A DNA stretch of 64,000 nt from Ligula intestinalis (GCA_036362985.1 JAYGXS010000003.1:67614750-67678749); one strand, 5' to 3'; positions 1-12,060 are shown, numbered from the stretch's first letter. Numbers and translations are program-made. The notes: generated by a model from the sequence alone, not told the origin.

Positions 1-108
1 AGAAATTTCAGCAGCCAACCTAAAGTTGGGTGGCAATAGCCGATGACGCCTTATGAGGCCGAAAAGGCCTCCTAGTGTCCCATGTGTTTGCCAGTAAGGT
101 CCTTCTGC

Positions 109-240
109 ATGCATACACTTACACTTTCAGAAGCAGACCATCTCATTTTGCATATGATCTACACAGACCACACGGGCGTTATTTTTTCTCCTTAAAATCC
201 TTTAAATGGCATTCAACTCTCTTAAATTTCTGATTAATGC
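109..240 (+). mobile_element. PLE-related fragment, inverted relative to 4195-4310
   Basis: This stretch matches the reverse complement of about 4195-4310, which lies just upstream of the PLE coding remnant at 3.6-4.0 kb. Both contain a CACTTTCAG start, a CATTTTGCATAT core, a CTCCTTAAAAT box and a GGCATTCAAC end in the same order. I infer a decayed piece of the same element, perhaps the end of its reverse-transcriptase region. No open frame survives. Confidence 0.45.
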
Positions 241-3130
241 CTGTGGAGTTTTTTTCACTGTCTGCTCGTTTTAGTAAAAGGGTATTCTCTTCAGGCCACC
301 GCAATTCAACCTGGGCCCGAGGTGGGCTCAACAACCGGGGACTATTATACAAACGTTTGGATTAACCGAGCCTGCTCGGACTGAACTAAATGCACGTTGT
401 CGCTTCCAAACCCCCCTGCCTATCTATCCCCACACCCCTCACCCCTATTTGAACGCGTGTGACCTGAACACGGGTATTTCGCCCTAGGCATACACTTCAA
501 AAGTTGGCAAAGCAAGACATCGATCCAGCTGCCGTGTTTCGGGGAGGGGGAAGGTAGCAAATGCAGGAGGCGTGCGTGCGTGTAGGGTTTTTCTCAGGTT
601 AACGCGGCAGCTTGTGTGTGGGTGTTCGACCATCGATTTCGATGACAGCTTGTAGACTACTCTGGCCAGCGCATAGAATACTGCCCATATACGCTATCAC
701 GGCGAAGAGGAACCAAAGGCTTCACTTTGGTCCCACTAGAACCATTCTATCCTTTGGTTCCGGAACATTGCCATTTAGGAACTCGCCTTGAAGAGCAGTG
801 TTTGAATATATAAAACAATTTGCCCTTGCTGCCTTAGCGTTACCCGCTTTTTTGAAATTTAGTATGATCTTTACAAAATTCACTAAATAATACAAGATCA
901 ACGTAATATTTAAACCTTTTTTAAAATACAAAAGCACCATGACTAGAAGTTCACGGTTTTTTTCTGAGCATATAATGGGCAAACGTGATCCGAAATTTTT
1001 TCATATTTGAACGACAAATAAGTGAATTCTTCCTAGAAGTACATTTAAAGTATTTCAAATATCTTGAGAGATACTACTCTTTCGTTAAATATTTATTTAC
1101 CCAATTATAACGTTTCCTGAAAGCATAAGCAAGCTTAACTATTGTGATAACCATACGGTACTTTCAGGCAGCAATTCGACCGCTCAGCAGCGAGACAATG
1201 CCCAAATGGCGTGCCTAAGCTTTAGGTGGCCGCTCACAGATAAGGCATATCGATTTTCCAATAGTTCTGCTCGAACGTATTTGCGCGCTAAGCAACGGGG
1301 CATACGAATCATTTAGCAACCAATCAGATTCAGCTCTGATTTTAGCACGACATTTTGTACCTCAATCGCGCTGTAACAACCCAAGAGACTGAATGATTGT
1401 TTAAGTACACCAAGGTCGTGACTTTTGGCGCGGACCCAGGATGTAGATGCTGTGATCGAGTGTCAGTGAAGAAACCGGTGCCCTTTACCCTCACAGCCGC
1501 TGACCCCCTTCCTGCCGCCGTCTTCGTCAATCGTATCGCAGTCCCATATACTATGTCAGCACTCCTGTCTCGCCCCTGCAGTCGTCCACAGCACTGTATT
1601 CCCCACCGGTAACTGATCAGACATAAGAGAACACACTCCACTCCAGATGGGACTTGTATCTGTGTAACGCTGTTCCTTATCCCCATATTATTTTCTTACT
1701 CTATACGTATTCTTTATTACTAGTAGATTCCTCTGCATATATTCACGTCTCCTTCTACTCCGGCCTTAATATTTGTGTGCTTGGGTGATGCTTATCAATC
1801 CAGCTCCGAGTTTCCGATGCCGCGCTTTCCTCAGGGCTCTTATCCTTTAGGTGTGTGCCAACCTCGACATCCCTGGCCCGCTACAGCGCAAATTTGGCTA
1901 TTAGGGGTGGGATGCAATTACATCAAATTAATCAGTTAATTACTCAATAATCTGCTTCAGCAAATTTTTAACAGTTTTTTTTGAAAATGCGATTGAACTT
2001 TACTACAAAGTCAACAGGAGCAGGCCTTTCTTGCTTAGTGGGGGTGATCTGGCTAACGGTGTGAACGGAAAAGATGGTTGGGGTCGAACTCTGGCTTCCA
2101 ATCAGCAATCCAATTCATCCCTAGCGGCTGGAAATAAACGTCAGAAGCAGTTTGCCGCTAAAACGCATAAACAGCTTGATTGATGTATTAAGCGAAAAGT
2201 TCTCACTGTACTATATCATCGTGCAGTATCGAAGTGCGTCAAATGGATAAACGACCCCTCGGACTAGGTTATGCATATTCATTTCAAAGTTTGCATCGGC
2301 TTTTAGGAAGGACGCACATAAACATGTATTAGAGGGGTCAGCAGAGCGATTGAAGAGCGTTTTTGGAATATTTAAACCTTATATTTTGAATAATGTTTAA
2401 AACTGTACATGAAAATCGATGTTTATGTTTTATCACACACATTTCAACATGTTTCATCCAACAAAACAATACATTTCTTATTTCAACCATTATGCAATCA
2501 ATTACTCCGATTTTCTACCCGTGCCTTACAACAAAATGTGCTCAGGGGCGACGGCTAGGAAGGGAATAGTTAACAGTGGGCGTGGACTTGAACCACATAA
2601 ATTTTTTCCTTTTTCATTTATCTTAACCTACTACAATGACATAGCCATAAAAATCGGAGGCGTGGTCAAATGCAGGTGGTTGTGTTGGCATGAACGTGCA
2701 CTTATGTGTGTCAGCACACCTCCTTGTATGTTGTGCAACTCCAATAAGGCCTGCCGGTCCCAAATCTGTCCTTTACTTGGGTCCAGCGCGTTTACAACAC
2801 GGCCAGCAGTGGAAACTTACGATCAGAATCAGTCAAAATTTCAATTTTCTTCAGTCACTATTCGTTTGATAACTACCGATATGTTGGTCTCAATAACTTT
2901 TGGGCTATGAAATTAGTCCACTAGCCATTACATCACTGCGACAGATAACTGACCAGCAAGCTGTCTTGTGTATCGATATGAAGAAATGTTTTTGGATCTT
3001 TGAGCGATCATTACTCATTCGGTCCATTGGCAGATTAAACTTTGGTGCACAAAGTTTGTGATCAAGTCAGGTCAGCTTTATTAAAGGAAATATATATATC
3101 CTGGCTTCTTTTTCAGCTGTAGGTGGTCGC
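241..3130. other. No supported gene
   Basis: Both strands carry only short open frames without recognisable domains. The stretch around 1400-1620 is more GC-rich and open on both strands, but neither product resembles a known family. A GC-richer patch lies at 300-700. I see no RNA gene or clear repeat here. Confidence 0.5.
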
Positions 3131-3590
3131 TTCCTATTAATAAGATAAGCAATTTTCCAACTTAGTGTCAGCCTCAAAGGGTGAAACTTGATAGGTAAAA
3201 GGGGTAGAAAAAATCAGTCATAGATGAAGGCGCATGGTAAGGGGTTGAGGAGAGAAGAGGTTATTGTCACAACATGGCAGTTCATGTAAGTGCATGTTCA
3301 TGAAAGCCTGTATGATGTAGTTAAAAGGGGAGAGGGTTGGAGCAGACGGTGGTTGGTTATTAATAAAAGAATTAACTGTCCAATTAAATGTCAGCCTCGA
3401 AGGGTGAAACTTGATAGGCAAAGGGAGTAGAAGCAATAAGTTATAGATGTGGCCGCATGGTGATGGGTAAAGGCGAGAAGAGGTTATTTTCACAGCATGG
3501 CAGTCAATGTTAGTGCATGTTTATGAAAGCCTGTAGGACGTGTTTAAAAAGGGCGGGGGAGTTGGGGCAAAGGACAGGGAAGCAGTCAGT
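3131..3590 (-). repeat. Two tandem copies of a ~223 bp PLE-associated repeat
   Basis: Two direct copies start near 3131 and 3355. They share a TATTAATAA box, GTCAGCCTC(A/G)AAGG, GTGAAACTTGATAGG and a CATGGCAGT box in the same order. A third, partial copy lies inverted at 4011-4080, on the other side of the GIY-YIG remnant. This looks like the terminal repeat of the adjacent PLE, duplicated in tandem at its 3' side. The open frame across it on the minus strand has no recognisable domain. Confidence 0.7.
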
Positions 3591-3639
3591 CCTAGGGGTA
3601 ACGAGGAAGCAAAAGTTGGAATAAACTTATCGATCGTTA

Positions 3640-4080
3640 CCACAGCAATGCGAGGTTGATCATATAATCCAGCTGCTTACAAAGCTCTGGTTTTCTTCTT
3701 TCTATTGCAGTGGCCTCCACAAAGCGCAGGAGATGCCCAGTTATCGCCCGAAGTATGACGTTATATGCCGTTGTCGACTGTATGGCCAGTGGTAACTAAG
3801 TGCTTCGTGATTGAACTCTTGGGGACTTTATGTTTTACCCTGAGCAACCCCTTTGGCATGTTATCAGCTTATCGCGTTGCCAACTGCCTTTGCGTGCGCC
3901 CGATGTATTTGCATCCACAACATGTGAACTCGTAAACACAGTTTAAAGTGGCGCGCATAGGCATAAGGTCTTTAATCAGTAGAACTGGAATATTTGTTGT
4001 TGTGCTTACGTGCCTATCAAGTTTCATCCTTCAAGGCTGACATTTAATTGGACATTTAATTCTCTTATTAATAGGCAACG
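3640..4080 (-). pseudogene. Decayed PLE GIY-YIG endonuclease with abutting inverted repeat
   Basis: Minus-strand translation of about 3942-3640 gives a PLE-type GIY-YIG endonuclease in pieces. First comes a VYEFTCCGCKYIGRTQRQL segment, where YIG is the second half of the signature. Then SSITKHLVTTGH, and after a stop and a frame shift a segment with FVEATAIERRKPELC and a final NLALLW. Penelope-like retroelements use this domain for target nicking. At least two stops and one frameshift make it non-functional. The coding remnant ends abruptly at about 4010, where an inverted copy of its own 3' terminal repeat begins (4011-4080). The remnant at 62.3-62.9 kb belongs to the same subfamily. Confidence 0.7.
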
Positions 4081-4320
4081 ATCGTCTGCAGCTGAATGAG
4101 AAATCACGAAATTTTATGACGTCATTAAATTGAGCTAATCTAGTGATGGTTGCCTTTATCAAATTTTTTCCGGGAAAACAATGCTTTAATTTCCTTAGGC
4201 ATGGTTCGGAAATTCTAGAGGGTTGAATGCCATATGAAGAATTTTAAGGAGAGGGAGGCGGATGGGAAAGTATATGCAAAATGTGATGGCCTGCTGCTGA
4301 AAGTGTTTGAAGCATGTCAG

Positions 4321-7214
4321 GAGGAGCCCATCGCGGCCTTATCAGTATCCTAAGAATCATACGAAAAGAAGATCGCAGAAGTCACGAAAACATCGCCGGG
4401 TGTCGAATTGCGCCCACCACACGTCCTTGCTGGTTACTGCGCCTGGTGAACAGATGACGAAACCTTAACGCCGAAAAAATATTGTTTAAAAAAGGATGCT
4501 TATCATACTAGCCCACGGAATTATTTTACGATATTTCCCGATGCTGCTAGAAAAAGAATTATACACGATCGAAAATTGTTGAATATGAAGTAAGCACTTT
4601 TTTATCGAAGTGAGATTCCCTTCTATACATTTAAATGTACTTTGCAGAAGATGTGCATAAGAATATTTTTCCTTGCTCCAAATTATTTTTACCCAAAGAA
4701 AGAGTAAACGTAGTCCCCAAAACATTTTGTCATTTCCCGATAATTTTGAGCGTGATATTCCAGTATATGTAAACTTAGGGTTCTAAGTCTGCAAGCCGTA
4801 TGTTTTCTCTTGTTAATCAATAGATACCATACAGCGTTATTCAAATTTTGCAGTGTGTGTGGGTTATTTTTAAACTTCATGAGAAGCATTTATAAACGTA
4901 CAAATTGGAGGTATCTAAATAGATCACGCACTGTCGTAAACATCTCGACATTATAAATTTTATGTAACATCTAAAATCACCTTCTGCCCATTAAAATGTG
5001 ACACACTGGAAGAATCTCTTATCGTTTATATTTCAAGCAGCAGATGGCCTTCAGGAGAGCAAACCAAGTAGGATCCTGACTCCAAGAGCTTTAAGGCACT
5101 TGGTTGCATTAACTAAGGAGAAAAGCACAAACTTGATGTAAAAAGTAATTCATTTGATTGAGGAGGGGACATGATCATGCCTGGGAGAGAACCCACAGCG
5201 TTTTAGGCAGCTGCAAGGAAGGGTCGTGGAAGGTACCGAATAGAGAAAAGAATTGCGGTGGGGGTATCGGCAGATGTGAGCTGCAGGGTTTGTACTGTCT
5301 TTATCGAGACGCAATTACACCACACTCATCAAATATTCGCAAGTAAAGTGACTTTTGTTTTTAGTCGAACAATTCTGTCCAATTGGTGGTTCGTTGCAGG
5401 TATGTAGAAATTGGAGGAGACTTTTTCCTTAAAATTTGGATTGACCTTTTTGTCGCTAGACCTAAGGGAAAACTGTGCATAGAATCAAGTAAACAAAATT
5501 TTATGGAACAAGAATTGACTGTTCTCTAAAATTTATTTGGATTTAGCAGTTTTAAGCGGCAGGTTTGTCAAACATTTCATCTGCAAGACTTCTTCCGATT
5601 TTAAATGTGTATCTGACATTGTTTGTTTCGCCTACCACATGGCAGAACATTTCAGCCATGTTAACAATAGAAACCCATTTAAATTTACTCAAAGCAACTC
5701 AATAGGAGTAATTAGTTCAATTTCTATAGAGATGATTGAAGACTCGGCTTCACTTTAGCGAATGAAATTGCCAGTTAATATGGGGAGGCAGTATATTTTA
5801 ATTGATTTTTCTGGGACTGAAGTATCGAGCCTTTGTCAGACCATGGACTGAACAAAGGGGAAAGTCATTTCTGCTCCTACCTTAATTTTAAAATTTGCAT
5901 GAAAGTGCTAGACTCTGTCAAAACAAATTTTAATATCCTGAATCTACGGAAAGTTAAGCATTACTTTCAGCGTCCAGGAACTAAGAGGATACAAATACTG
6001 TCTATTTGATGTCTATTTAGCAACCGCCTCCTAGGAGTCTCTTACCACATGACAACGGTAACAAGGCAAGTAAACAACTGCTGTTTATATTACGTTAGCA
6101 CCGTCTTAAATAATGCAGCACATTACGAGTTAGAATGCAATCGAACAAATAGTGCATGAAATAAAGCAATACACATCCAGTATTTCTGAAAATAACAGCA
6201 ATGAGTCCCCGCTGTTCTAAGTGCGGGTTTAAGGGATCTTTCACCATCTCGTTCGGATTTGCATAGTATTCAGATTCAGTTTTTTTTGTCAGGTCTATTC
6301 CTACGTTCGTACTTTTGGAACTTTGAGTCACATTCAAATAATAGAGATAGGCCTTATACATGGTGCTGCGACAAAGTCAGTCTCGGTTTCCATGATAAAC
6401 TTTCAGAGCTAGATGGACGCTTTCATCAGTTTTAGCTAAACGCAAACCATATTGATAAAACAAGGTAAAAGTATTAGTCTTCTTTTTACTGACGATGAAA
6501 CTGCAGCTAGTTGTGCTTAAATGCACTTCGCAATTTCTAGGTGCATTAATGCACTATACATCTGATGACCTTAAGAGAACAAAGTTCGCAACGTTTTCGT
6601 CATGAAACACGCACTTTGTCCTATGCAGTAGAACTTAAATTTTCGAAAAGTTCGCAACAGTGAATGGGAAAAAATAGGAATTATATGCACAAAACTGGTT
6701 GTACTGAAGAATACTCAAATTAGGAGCATTAATTTATGAACTTAGCATTGATATTTTAAGATGAAGCTCCATTGGAAGCTAATTTTGTTTTTGGACGTTA
6801 CTGGAAGTAAATTTTGAATTTTTTTACGTACAAAAGCATTGTCAAAATAAGATTTATGTGGTGTATTCGAATTGCTCCGTTTAACATACTGGAAATTCAT
6901 ATACTCCCGATGACAAACACTAGCTTTATTTAGGTTTCGTACCCTAGAATACTTAATTAGCCTTATAAGTAAACCTTTTTATAAAATTAACAAGTGCTCA
7001 TGCTCTTCAGGATACCCTTTTTTTTCATCATAAATTCACTATTATAACTGTTGAACTAAAAATAGCATTGGTGAAAAAGGCATACTTTTACCCAAAAAAT
7101 CATAAGAGCATCTGCCAGTTCATGCTCAAGCAGTGCTAGGTTTTATTTTCGCATATCACTGCTTTCATTTCGGATATAATACTCTACGAAAACTTAATTC
7201 TTTTTACTCTGCAG
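4321..7214. other. No supported gene; possible upstream exons of the WD40 gene not found
   Basis: This is AT-rich DNA with only short, feature-free open frames on both strands. The WD40 gene that starts in the record at 7215 must have upstream coding exons, and an F-box would be expected if it is an FBXW-type protein. I did not recognise any F-box-like segment here. Confidence 0.5.
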
Positions 7215-8522
7215 ATAGAATCGTTCAGTCTATGGAATTATTGGAGTATGAATCAAATGTAAGGTCCCATTGTGCAAATCAAGCCATCACAGGCCGCCTC
7301 AAAGGCCTTAGTGGGCCATCAGGACCAAGTTACTTGCTCAAAATTTGCCGCTGAAAATATCCTTTCGGGTAGTCTAGACAAGACTGTTCGCCTTTGGAGG
7401 TCGGTCCTCTACGAAACGGAGTCCGAAGTGATTTGCACACATCCGGAAGGAGTGTTTTCGTTGAACAGCACAAGCCAAGGCGAAAAGTAGGTGCATGATA
7501 ATTTTAAGGTGGATTGCCACCTCAGAGTAATTTCGGGCTCAATAGGCGGCGATATCTACCTGCAGGATCAAGAGTACAGAAAATTCCTGGTAGGTAAGCC
7601 GGCGTGGCGCAACTTTCCATTTTTCAGGCAAAGCTCAATGTGGAATCCAGTGTGGTGGATCTGGATATTGAAGATAATGGTAACATCTTTATTGCTACAG
7701 TTCTTGCCTCCCCCGAGGTTCTTATGTGGGACCTTCGCTGCGGTTTGGACCCCATAAGGATAGGAGGTAAGCTGATTTCAGTCTGCATTTCCATTAACTA
7801 ATTTGTGTTTGCTGAAACTGAGGTGTGCACGGGAGAACCGTTATCGCCTGCCGTATTCTGCATGGTGAGGATAGGATCGTCACCACATCGCTTGATAAAA
7901 CTGTCCGCGTCTATGACTTGCGTTCAAAGGAGACAACTCTGACGCTGCGGTAAGTGGTAACATTTGGATTTTGACAGTACTCTCTTTCTATGTGGGTGCA
8001 GGTACCACAATAACGCCGTCTCCTGCGTTGACTTCTCCCTAGGCAGAAGACTGCTGGTAACCGGATCGTGGGACCGAGAGCTCTTGCTCTTCGATCTACA
8101 TACGGGCACTTACAGGACCGAAGGACCACTTGCTCTGAAGGGGGGACATGTTGGCTGCGTGAAGTGCTGCGCGATTTCCGCTGATGGTAGGCATCCATGT
8201 TACTTTCCCTTTACATTTGTGAGGTTGCCGGGTCATATCCGGAGGCATGGAGCCTGACATAGCGGTTTGGAGCACCGTTTCCGGAAGTAAGCTTACAACG
8301 TTAGAAGTAGGTTACTTACACTACGTTACCCTTACCCAATAGGGGCACAGAGGTGAAGTCAACAGTGTCAGCCTTCGTAGCGACGACCAAGTAGCACTTT
8401 CGTCCTCCAGTGACAAAACGTTGAGATTGTGGAGTATGCAGAAGGTGGTGGAAGGTGTGGCCTACACGGACGAGGAACCAATGCACAAGGCGGTTGCCAG
8501 AACTAAGGTTAGTTGCGTTTGA
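7215..8522 (+). CDS. WD40-repeat (beta-propeller) protein, 5' partial, eight exons
   Basis: Exons 7215-7258, 7293-7486, 7526-7589, 7628-7766, 7823-7949, 8002-8186, 8224-8306 and 8343-8522 join in one frame of about 337 codons ending in TGA. All introns are GT-AG and only 34-56 nt long. The product is a run of WD40 blades. Visible units include GHQDQVTC...SGSLDKTVRLW, SGSIGGDIYL, a degenerate third blade ending VLMWDLR, TTSLDKTVRVYDLR, HNNAVSCVDF...TGSWDRELLLFD, GHVGCVKCCA...GGMEPDIAVW and GHRGEVNSVSL...SSSSDKTLRLW. That is about seven blades, enough for a closed propeller. WD40 propellers are protein-interaction platforms; the exact partner cannot be read from this. The shape recalls F-box/WD proteins such as FBXW9, but no F-box was found, so I give no symbol. 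The first exon is entered through an acceptor at 7213-7214, so the true start lies upstream. The last codons after 8513 could instead be read through a weak donor, giving another 3' exon. Confidence 0.85.
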
Positions 8523-8574
8523 TGCTTTTAAAAAATGTTATTTAATTTTTTAAATTTTCGAAAATTCCCATTTG

Positions 8575-9140
8575 AAATTTCAGAAGATACATTTACGAAC
8601 ATACCTTTGCTTTGATAAATTCTCGTCAGACCCTCACATTTATATAGTAATAAACTAAATAAACTCTGCAAGTTAGCATAAAAAATTGTGCGTTTGTCAG
8701 GGTAGGTGGGAGGAATCGGGTAAAAAATCTGATCAGCGTTAGGGGAGACTGGGAGCCAAGAGAGGTGATATGCTGCGGGCTGTTGGATTAACGGCTTTCG
8801 GCCATGGTAACTGCGGCGGCGCAACGAAGTCCTTTTGGGCGCACAGGACCGGTCGGCGTAGCCTGATGACTGCCGCTTCCCCCATAATCAAAAGAAATTG
8901 TCCAAGGAGTTTCGAATTGCTTTAAGGCACCTTTTAGAACACTTGGAAGGCCTCTCTGGCGTCCACAAGATGGTTTGAGTCTACCAGGTGCGCTAAAATG
9001 GAACTTTTTATATTCCTTATTTGGCCCTTCCTTAACCATGCTGGAATGTGTTCTCGTATCATATATATGTAAAGGCCTGACGAAAATTTATCAAAAACAA
9101 ACATATGTTCGCCAATTTATCTTCTGCTATTTTATTGCAT
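8575..9140. repeat. Inverted repeat flanking a ~400 bp GC-richer insert
   Basis: The left arm (about 8575-8650) read on the minus strand matches the right arm (about 9055-9140) read on the plus strand. Shared landmarks are GTCTGACGA / GCCTGACGA, AATTTATCAAA, TATGTTCG and a terminal TATCTTCTG. The interior (8700-9040) is GC-richer and open on the minus strand, but the product has no recognisable domain. It resembles a short inverted-terminus element inserted right after the WD40 gene. Confidence 0.55.
8649..8663 (+). promoter_or_regulatory. Candidate poly(A) signals
   Basis: Two overlapping-class AATAAA hexamers lie at 8649-8654 and 8658-8663, about 130 nt after the WD40 stop codon. The distance suits a 3' UTR. 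They fall at the edge of an inverted repeat, so they may simply be repeat sequence. Confidence 0.35.
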
Positions 9141-9699
9141 TGAAGGTGAGCAAGGGGCATTAAAAGCTGTTAACCGTTTCATGGCCGTTCACAGCCAATA
9201 CGGTGCCTAATCACCCTAGGGTAGTCTAGAAACTTAGGGAATATTTCATTCTTACTATATGACTCCAAGTGGAAAGTGAGAGCATAGCAAAACGAACTGC
9301 AGTTACTGCATCTGCGGACGCCAGTTGAAAAATAAGCACTTAATGAGACCTGGATTTTTGGTTATTACTTGGATCAACTGTCAGTAGTTAGTTCAAACAA
9401 GCTGAAATTAATTTCAGTGCCCAATGGGAGACAAAACAGTGGATTGTGGCTATGATCGAAACCTTGTGGGATTTTATTGTTCCATGAGTTCTTGCAGACC
9501 AAAGCGAGTTTTCAATATATAAATATATCCATTTTCCTGTCGTGCTAAAGCATCTAGTGGGACATTCCAAATCTCTCACTTCTTTTTATTTTGCCTGACA
9601 GCGTGTTGGTATCACCAGGTCAAAAATAAACGAAAATAACTGCCTTGTCCATTTCATTGCTTAGAATGCGTACCACCTCTTATTTACATACAGTGCAGC

Positions 9700-10340
9700 C
9701 GGAAATGCATGCAAAATACCATAATTTGCGAACGTTTGATAAGCTCTCACAAGTTGGCAAACTGTGATAAAACTTTGAAATAATGATGGACAAACATATG
9801 CAAATTTGTTACTAAATCAAAAATATAAAAAAGTACTAAGAGTTTTTGTAGAAAACCTAAATTTGTGAAAGAAACTCGAGTTTCACAGATGGAAATTTTG
9901 TCCTTTGGTGAAATTATCTTCACGAGGTTTCCTTCTTATCAAAAGGAATTTTTCTTTCGTAAGGTTTCTTTTTACATGTTTTGGGTATGAGATTACAATT
10001 AACTTCAGATTGTCTTCGAAATTATGACAATTGTTTGACCATTTTACGGTGTTTACAAGCTTTTTTTCCATAAATATAGATTTGCCTTGGTGTTGATATC
10101 AAAGCCTTTAGAATAAGAGATTTTATAGGAGCATTTTTTAATATAAGTACGTATGAGGTTAGCCAAGTGGGCTTTATTCCCAAACTATGCAAAATAGCAA
10201 AACTCATTGCTGGGCAAAAAGAACGTCTAAAACAGAAGTTTGATATCGTTATGCCAAAGATCAATTTAAAAACTTGCCATAATGGGCAACCTTTTGGAAA
10301 ATCACGCGAAAGCACTTTTTTGAAGGAACTACATTCTTTG
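9700..10340 (+). repeat. Divergent copy of the 31.2/57.6 kb dispersed repeat
   Basis: Segments such as AAAGCCTTTAGAATAAG and the later CAAAATAGCAAAACTCATTG followed by GGGCAAAAAG line up in order with the copies at 31.8 kb and 57.9-58.1 kb. The open frames here on both strands are incidental. PLE debris follows directly downstream. Confidence 0.45.
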
Positions 10341-10555
10341 GGAAAACAATGTGACTTTGACAATACAAGATACTGTACACTTATGACAGTTAACGACTCT
10401 CCAATCAAGCATAATTGCCCGCTTGTGCGCTAATGTTTTGAGGATTATGTGGAGCATTTGACAGATTTGAATAATTCAGTGGACACTGCAAATAGGCCAG
10501 ATAATGAAACCAAAAACCCACGGCTAAGACAAAAAAGCATCTGAAGGCGCCTATA

Positions 10556-10945
10556 GGACTTGGTGCAGTTGCGGACAAAGCAACTACGCCGGAGAAACTG
10601 GAAAATTTCTCAAGACGCGAATTGCCCAACACGCTGCAGCAGTGCGGAATAATGACGCCAATTCTTAAGTTACGGACCAGTCAACGAGATCCGCTTACAC
10701 ATTCAACTTTGATAAGGCCGAAATTCAGGCGAGAACTGCCAATCGTGTAAGTCGCGGATTACTTGAGTTATGGTTCACAGGTCCCAGTCTATAAGCAGGT
10801 GCAACGACCTGCCAACTCCATATTCAGTGCTGAGGTTCAATTTGGCCAAAGCAAGTCGCCACTTGGAGGATGCACAGGCCAAAGCATCATCCAACGCGCA
10901 CACCGAGCATTCTCTCTTCCCTTATCCGCCAGAGTTCGGTGTCAA
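10556..10945 (+). pseudogene. PLE GIY-YIG endonuclease remnant (plus strand)
   Basis: Plus-strand translation gives a clear PLE-type GIY-YIG domain: GAYRTWCSCGQSNYAGETGKF, then TRIAQHAAAVRNND, FNFDKAEI and NRVSRGLLELWFTGPS. This is collinear with the better copy at 15.9-16.7 kb (WCSCGQRNYVGETGR, EHAAVVRKKD, SRELLESWFSGP). At least two in-frame stops are present, one after the first NNDANS segment and one after the GPS segment. The upstream reverse transcriptase is absent, so the copy is 5' truncated. Confidence 0.8.
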
Positions 10946-11165
10946 GCCAGAGTGAATTAGACAGGAGGCGGGATTGGGCTCAGGCACCCAAAGCCGCCAT
11001 GTCTGAGTCACACTCATTGATAAACGTTCACCCGACTGCTTACGGAACTCATCTGTCCCGCTCTGCCTGGGGTATTGATAGAGGCCCTGACAGCCGTAGC
11101 AGCTGGTATTATAGACAGATAATGTAGCCGGCAAAGACAAGGGAGAGTGGAATGGCCATTTCACC
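10946..11165 (-). repeat. SINE-like body, head missing (minus)
   Basis: Read on the minus strand this carries the same body as the SINE copies at 11.8, 15.0 and 55.7-56.5 kb: GGCCATTCCACTCTCCC, TTGTCTTTGCCGGC, then a CAGCTGCTACGGC box. The tRNA-like head is missing, replaced by PLE terminal sequence beyond 11165. Confidence 0.6.
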
Positions 11166-11204
11166 AATACAAGCAAACGTGCCAGTCTCAGAAAGGTGCG
11201 AATA

Positions 11205-11650
11205 CTGGAACAAGACTTTCGTGCGCCTGACCTTTTCAAAGTCCCTCGCAGATTCTCCATCAGAGACATTAGCAGCAGAAACGGGTAATTTATGCACAGG
11301 TAGTTGCAGTATTTACAGGACACAGTCATCATCATACTGTACTTTTATGACTCCCCTATCGAGCATAATTGCCCGCTTGTGTGCTAATTGCCCGATGAGC
11401 GGCGTGCAGGCCGTGGCCTGCTAAACTTCCATCACACGTGGTGGAAATGGACATGCAGATTGCTCGGCCATCTGGTTCTCCGGAATTGGCGTTGGATGAC
11501 GCGTTGGGCTGTGCGTTCCCCAAGCGGCAACTTGCTTTGGCTTGGACACATGGAACATTCGGGGAGGGAATAGACAGCATTTTGGTCATCCGCCACAGAA
11601 AGAGCATCCAGTGGAGAAGCAAAATTGTTTTAGGTGCATGCACAGCTCGA
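11205..11650 (-). mobile_element. PLE 3' end with hammerhead-like motif (minus)
   Basis: Read on the minus strand from about 11560, this matches the 3' untranslated part of the PLE copies at 19.9 kb and 59.5 kb: GCAAGTTGCCGCTTGG, a CACGTGTGATGGAAG box, then ATAAATTACCCG and the hammerhead-like core at 11263-11229. No GIY-YIG codons remain. Its orientation is opposite to that of the neighbouring GIY-YIG remnant at 10.6 kb. Confidence 0.65.
11229..11263 (-). ncRNA. Degenerate hammerhead-like motif
   Basis: On the minus strand: CTGATGG, about 18 nt, then GAAAAGGTC, followed by AGGCGCACGAAAG. The conserved A9 of CUGANGA is changed to G, there is one extra nucleotide in the GAAA-GTC part, and stem II is weak. 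It is recognisable mainly by homology to the better copies; self-cleavage is unlikely. Confidence 0.4.
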
Positions 11651-11764
11651 ATCTAGGGCCCGAAAATGCGTAACCTTATAGAAACAAATCATTTCTTTTC
11701 TCACTGCTTTAGAAACAGCTGTTTGAGTCATTCGATCAACTCACCCAGACCTAACCCGGCAAGA

Positions 11765-12060
11765 CAATGAGCTCGCGGCTCAGTGGTTAGGGCGTTTGAC
11801 TCTGATCAAAGTGATCGCGAGTTCGAGGCTTGGATGGGACGACGGCTAACGAGCCAGAAATGGCTATTCCAGTCTCCCTTGTCTTTGCCGGTAGGAATAT
11901 ATGTCTGATTCAGTTCCTACCGAGTGGGAGTGCCATGAAGACTAAGTGTGGCTAGCGCCTGAGCCTGCAATTACGCGTGCCACCAATTTCCCCACCCATG
12001 TTCGGCATTTGTTATGGGAGCGCAACCCGAATAGCGCCTGCCATGCCCTGATTTATCCCC
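11765..12060 (+). repeat. tRNA-headed SINE (plus)
   Basis: The head at 11770-11835 has an A-box-like GGCTCAGTGGTTAGGG and a B-box-like GAGTTCGAGGC at tRNA spacing, as expected for an internal Pol III promoter. The body follows: GACGACGGCTAACGAGCC, AGAAATGGCTATTCCAG and CTCCCTTGTCTTTGCCGG. Homologous bodies occur at 11.0, 15.0, 55.8, 56.1 and 56.4 kb, on both strands. Confidence 0.7.

Noticed and set aside
1342..1686. GC-rich region with overlapping open frames on both strands
   Set aside because: No recognisable domain or splice structure; overlap on both strands is typical of composition effects.
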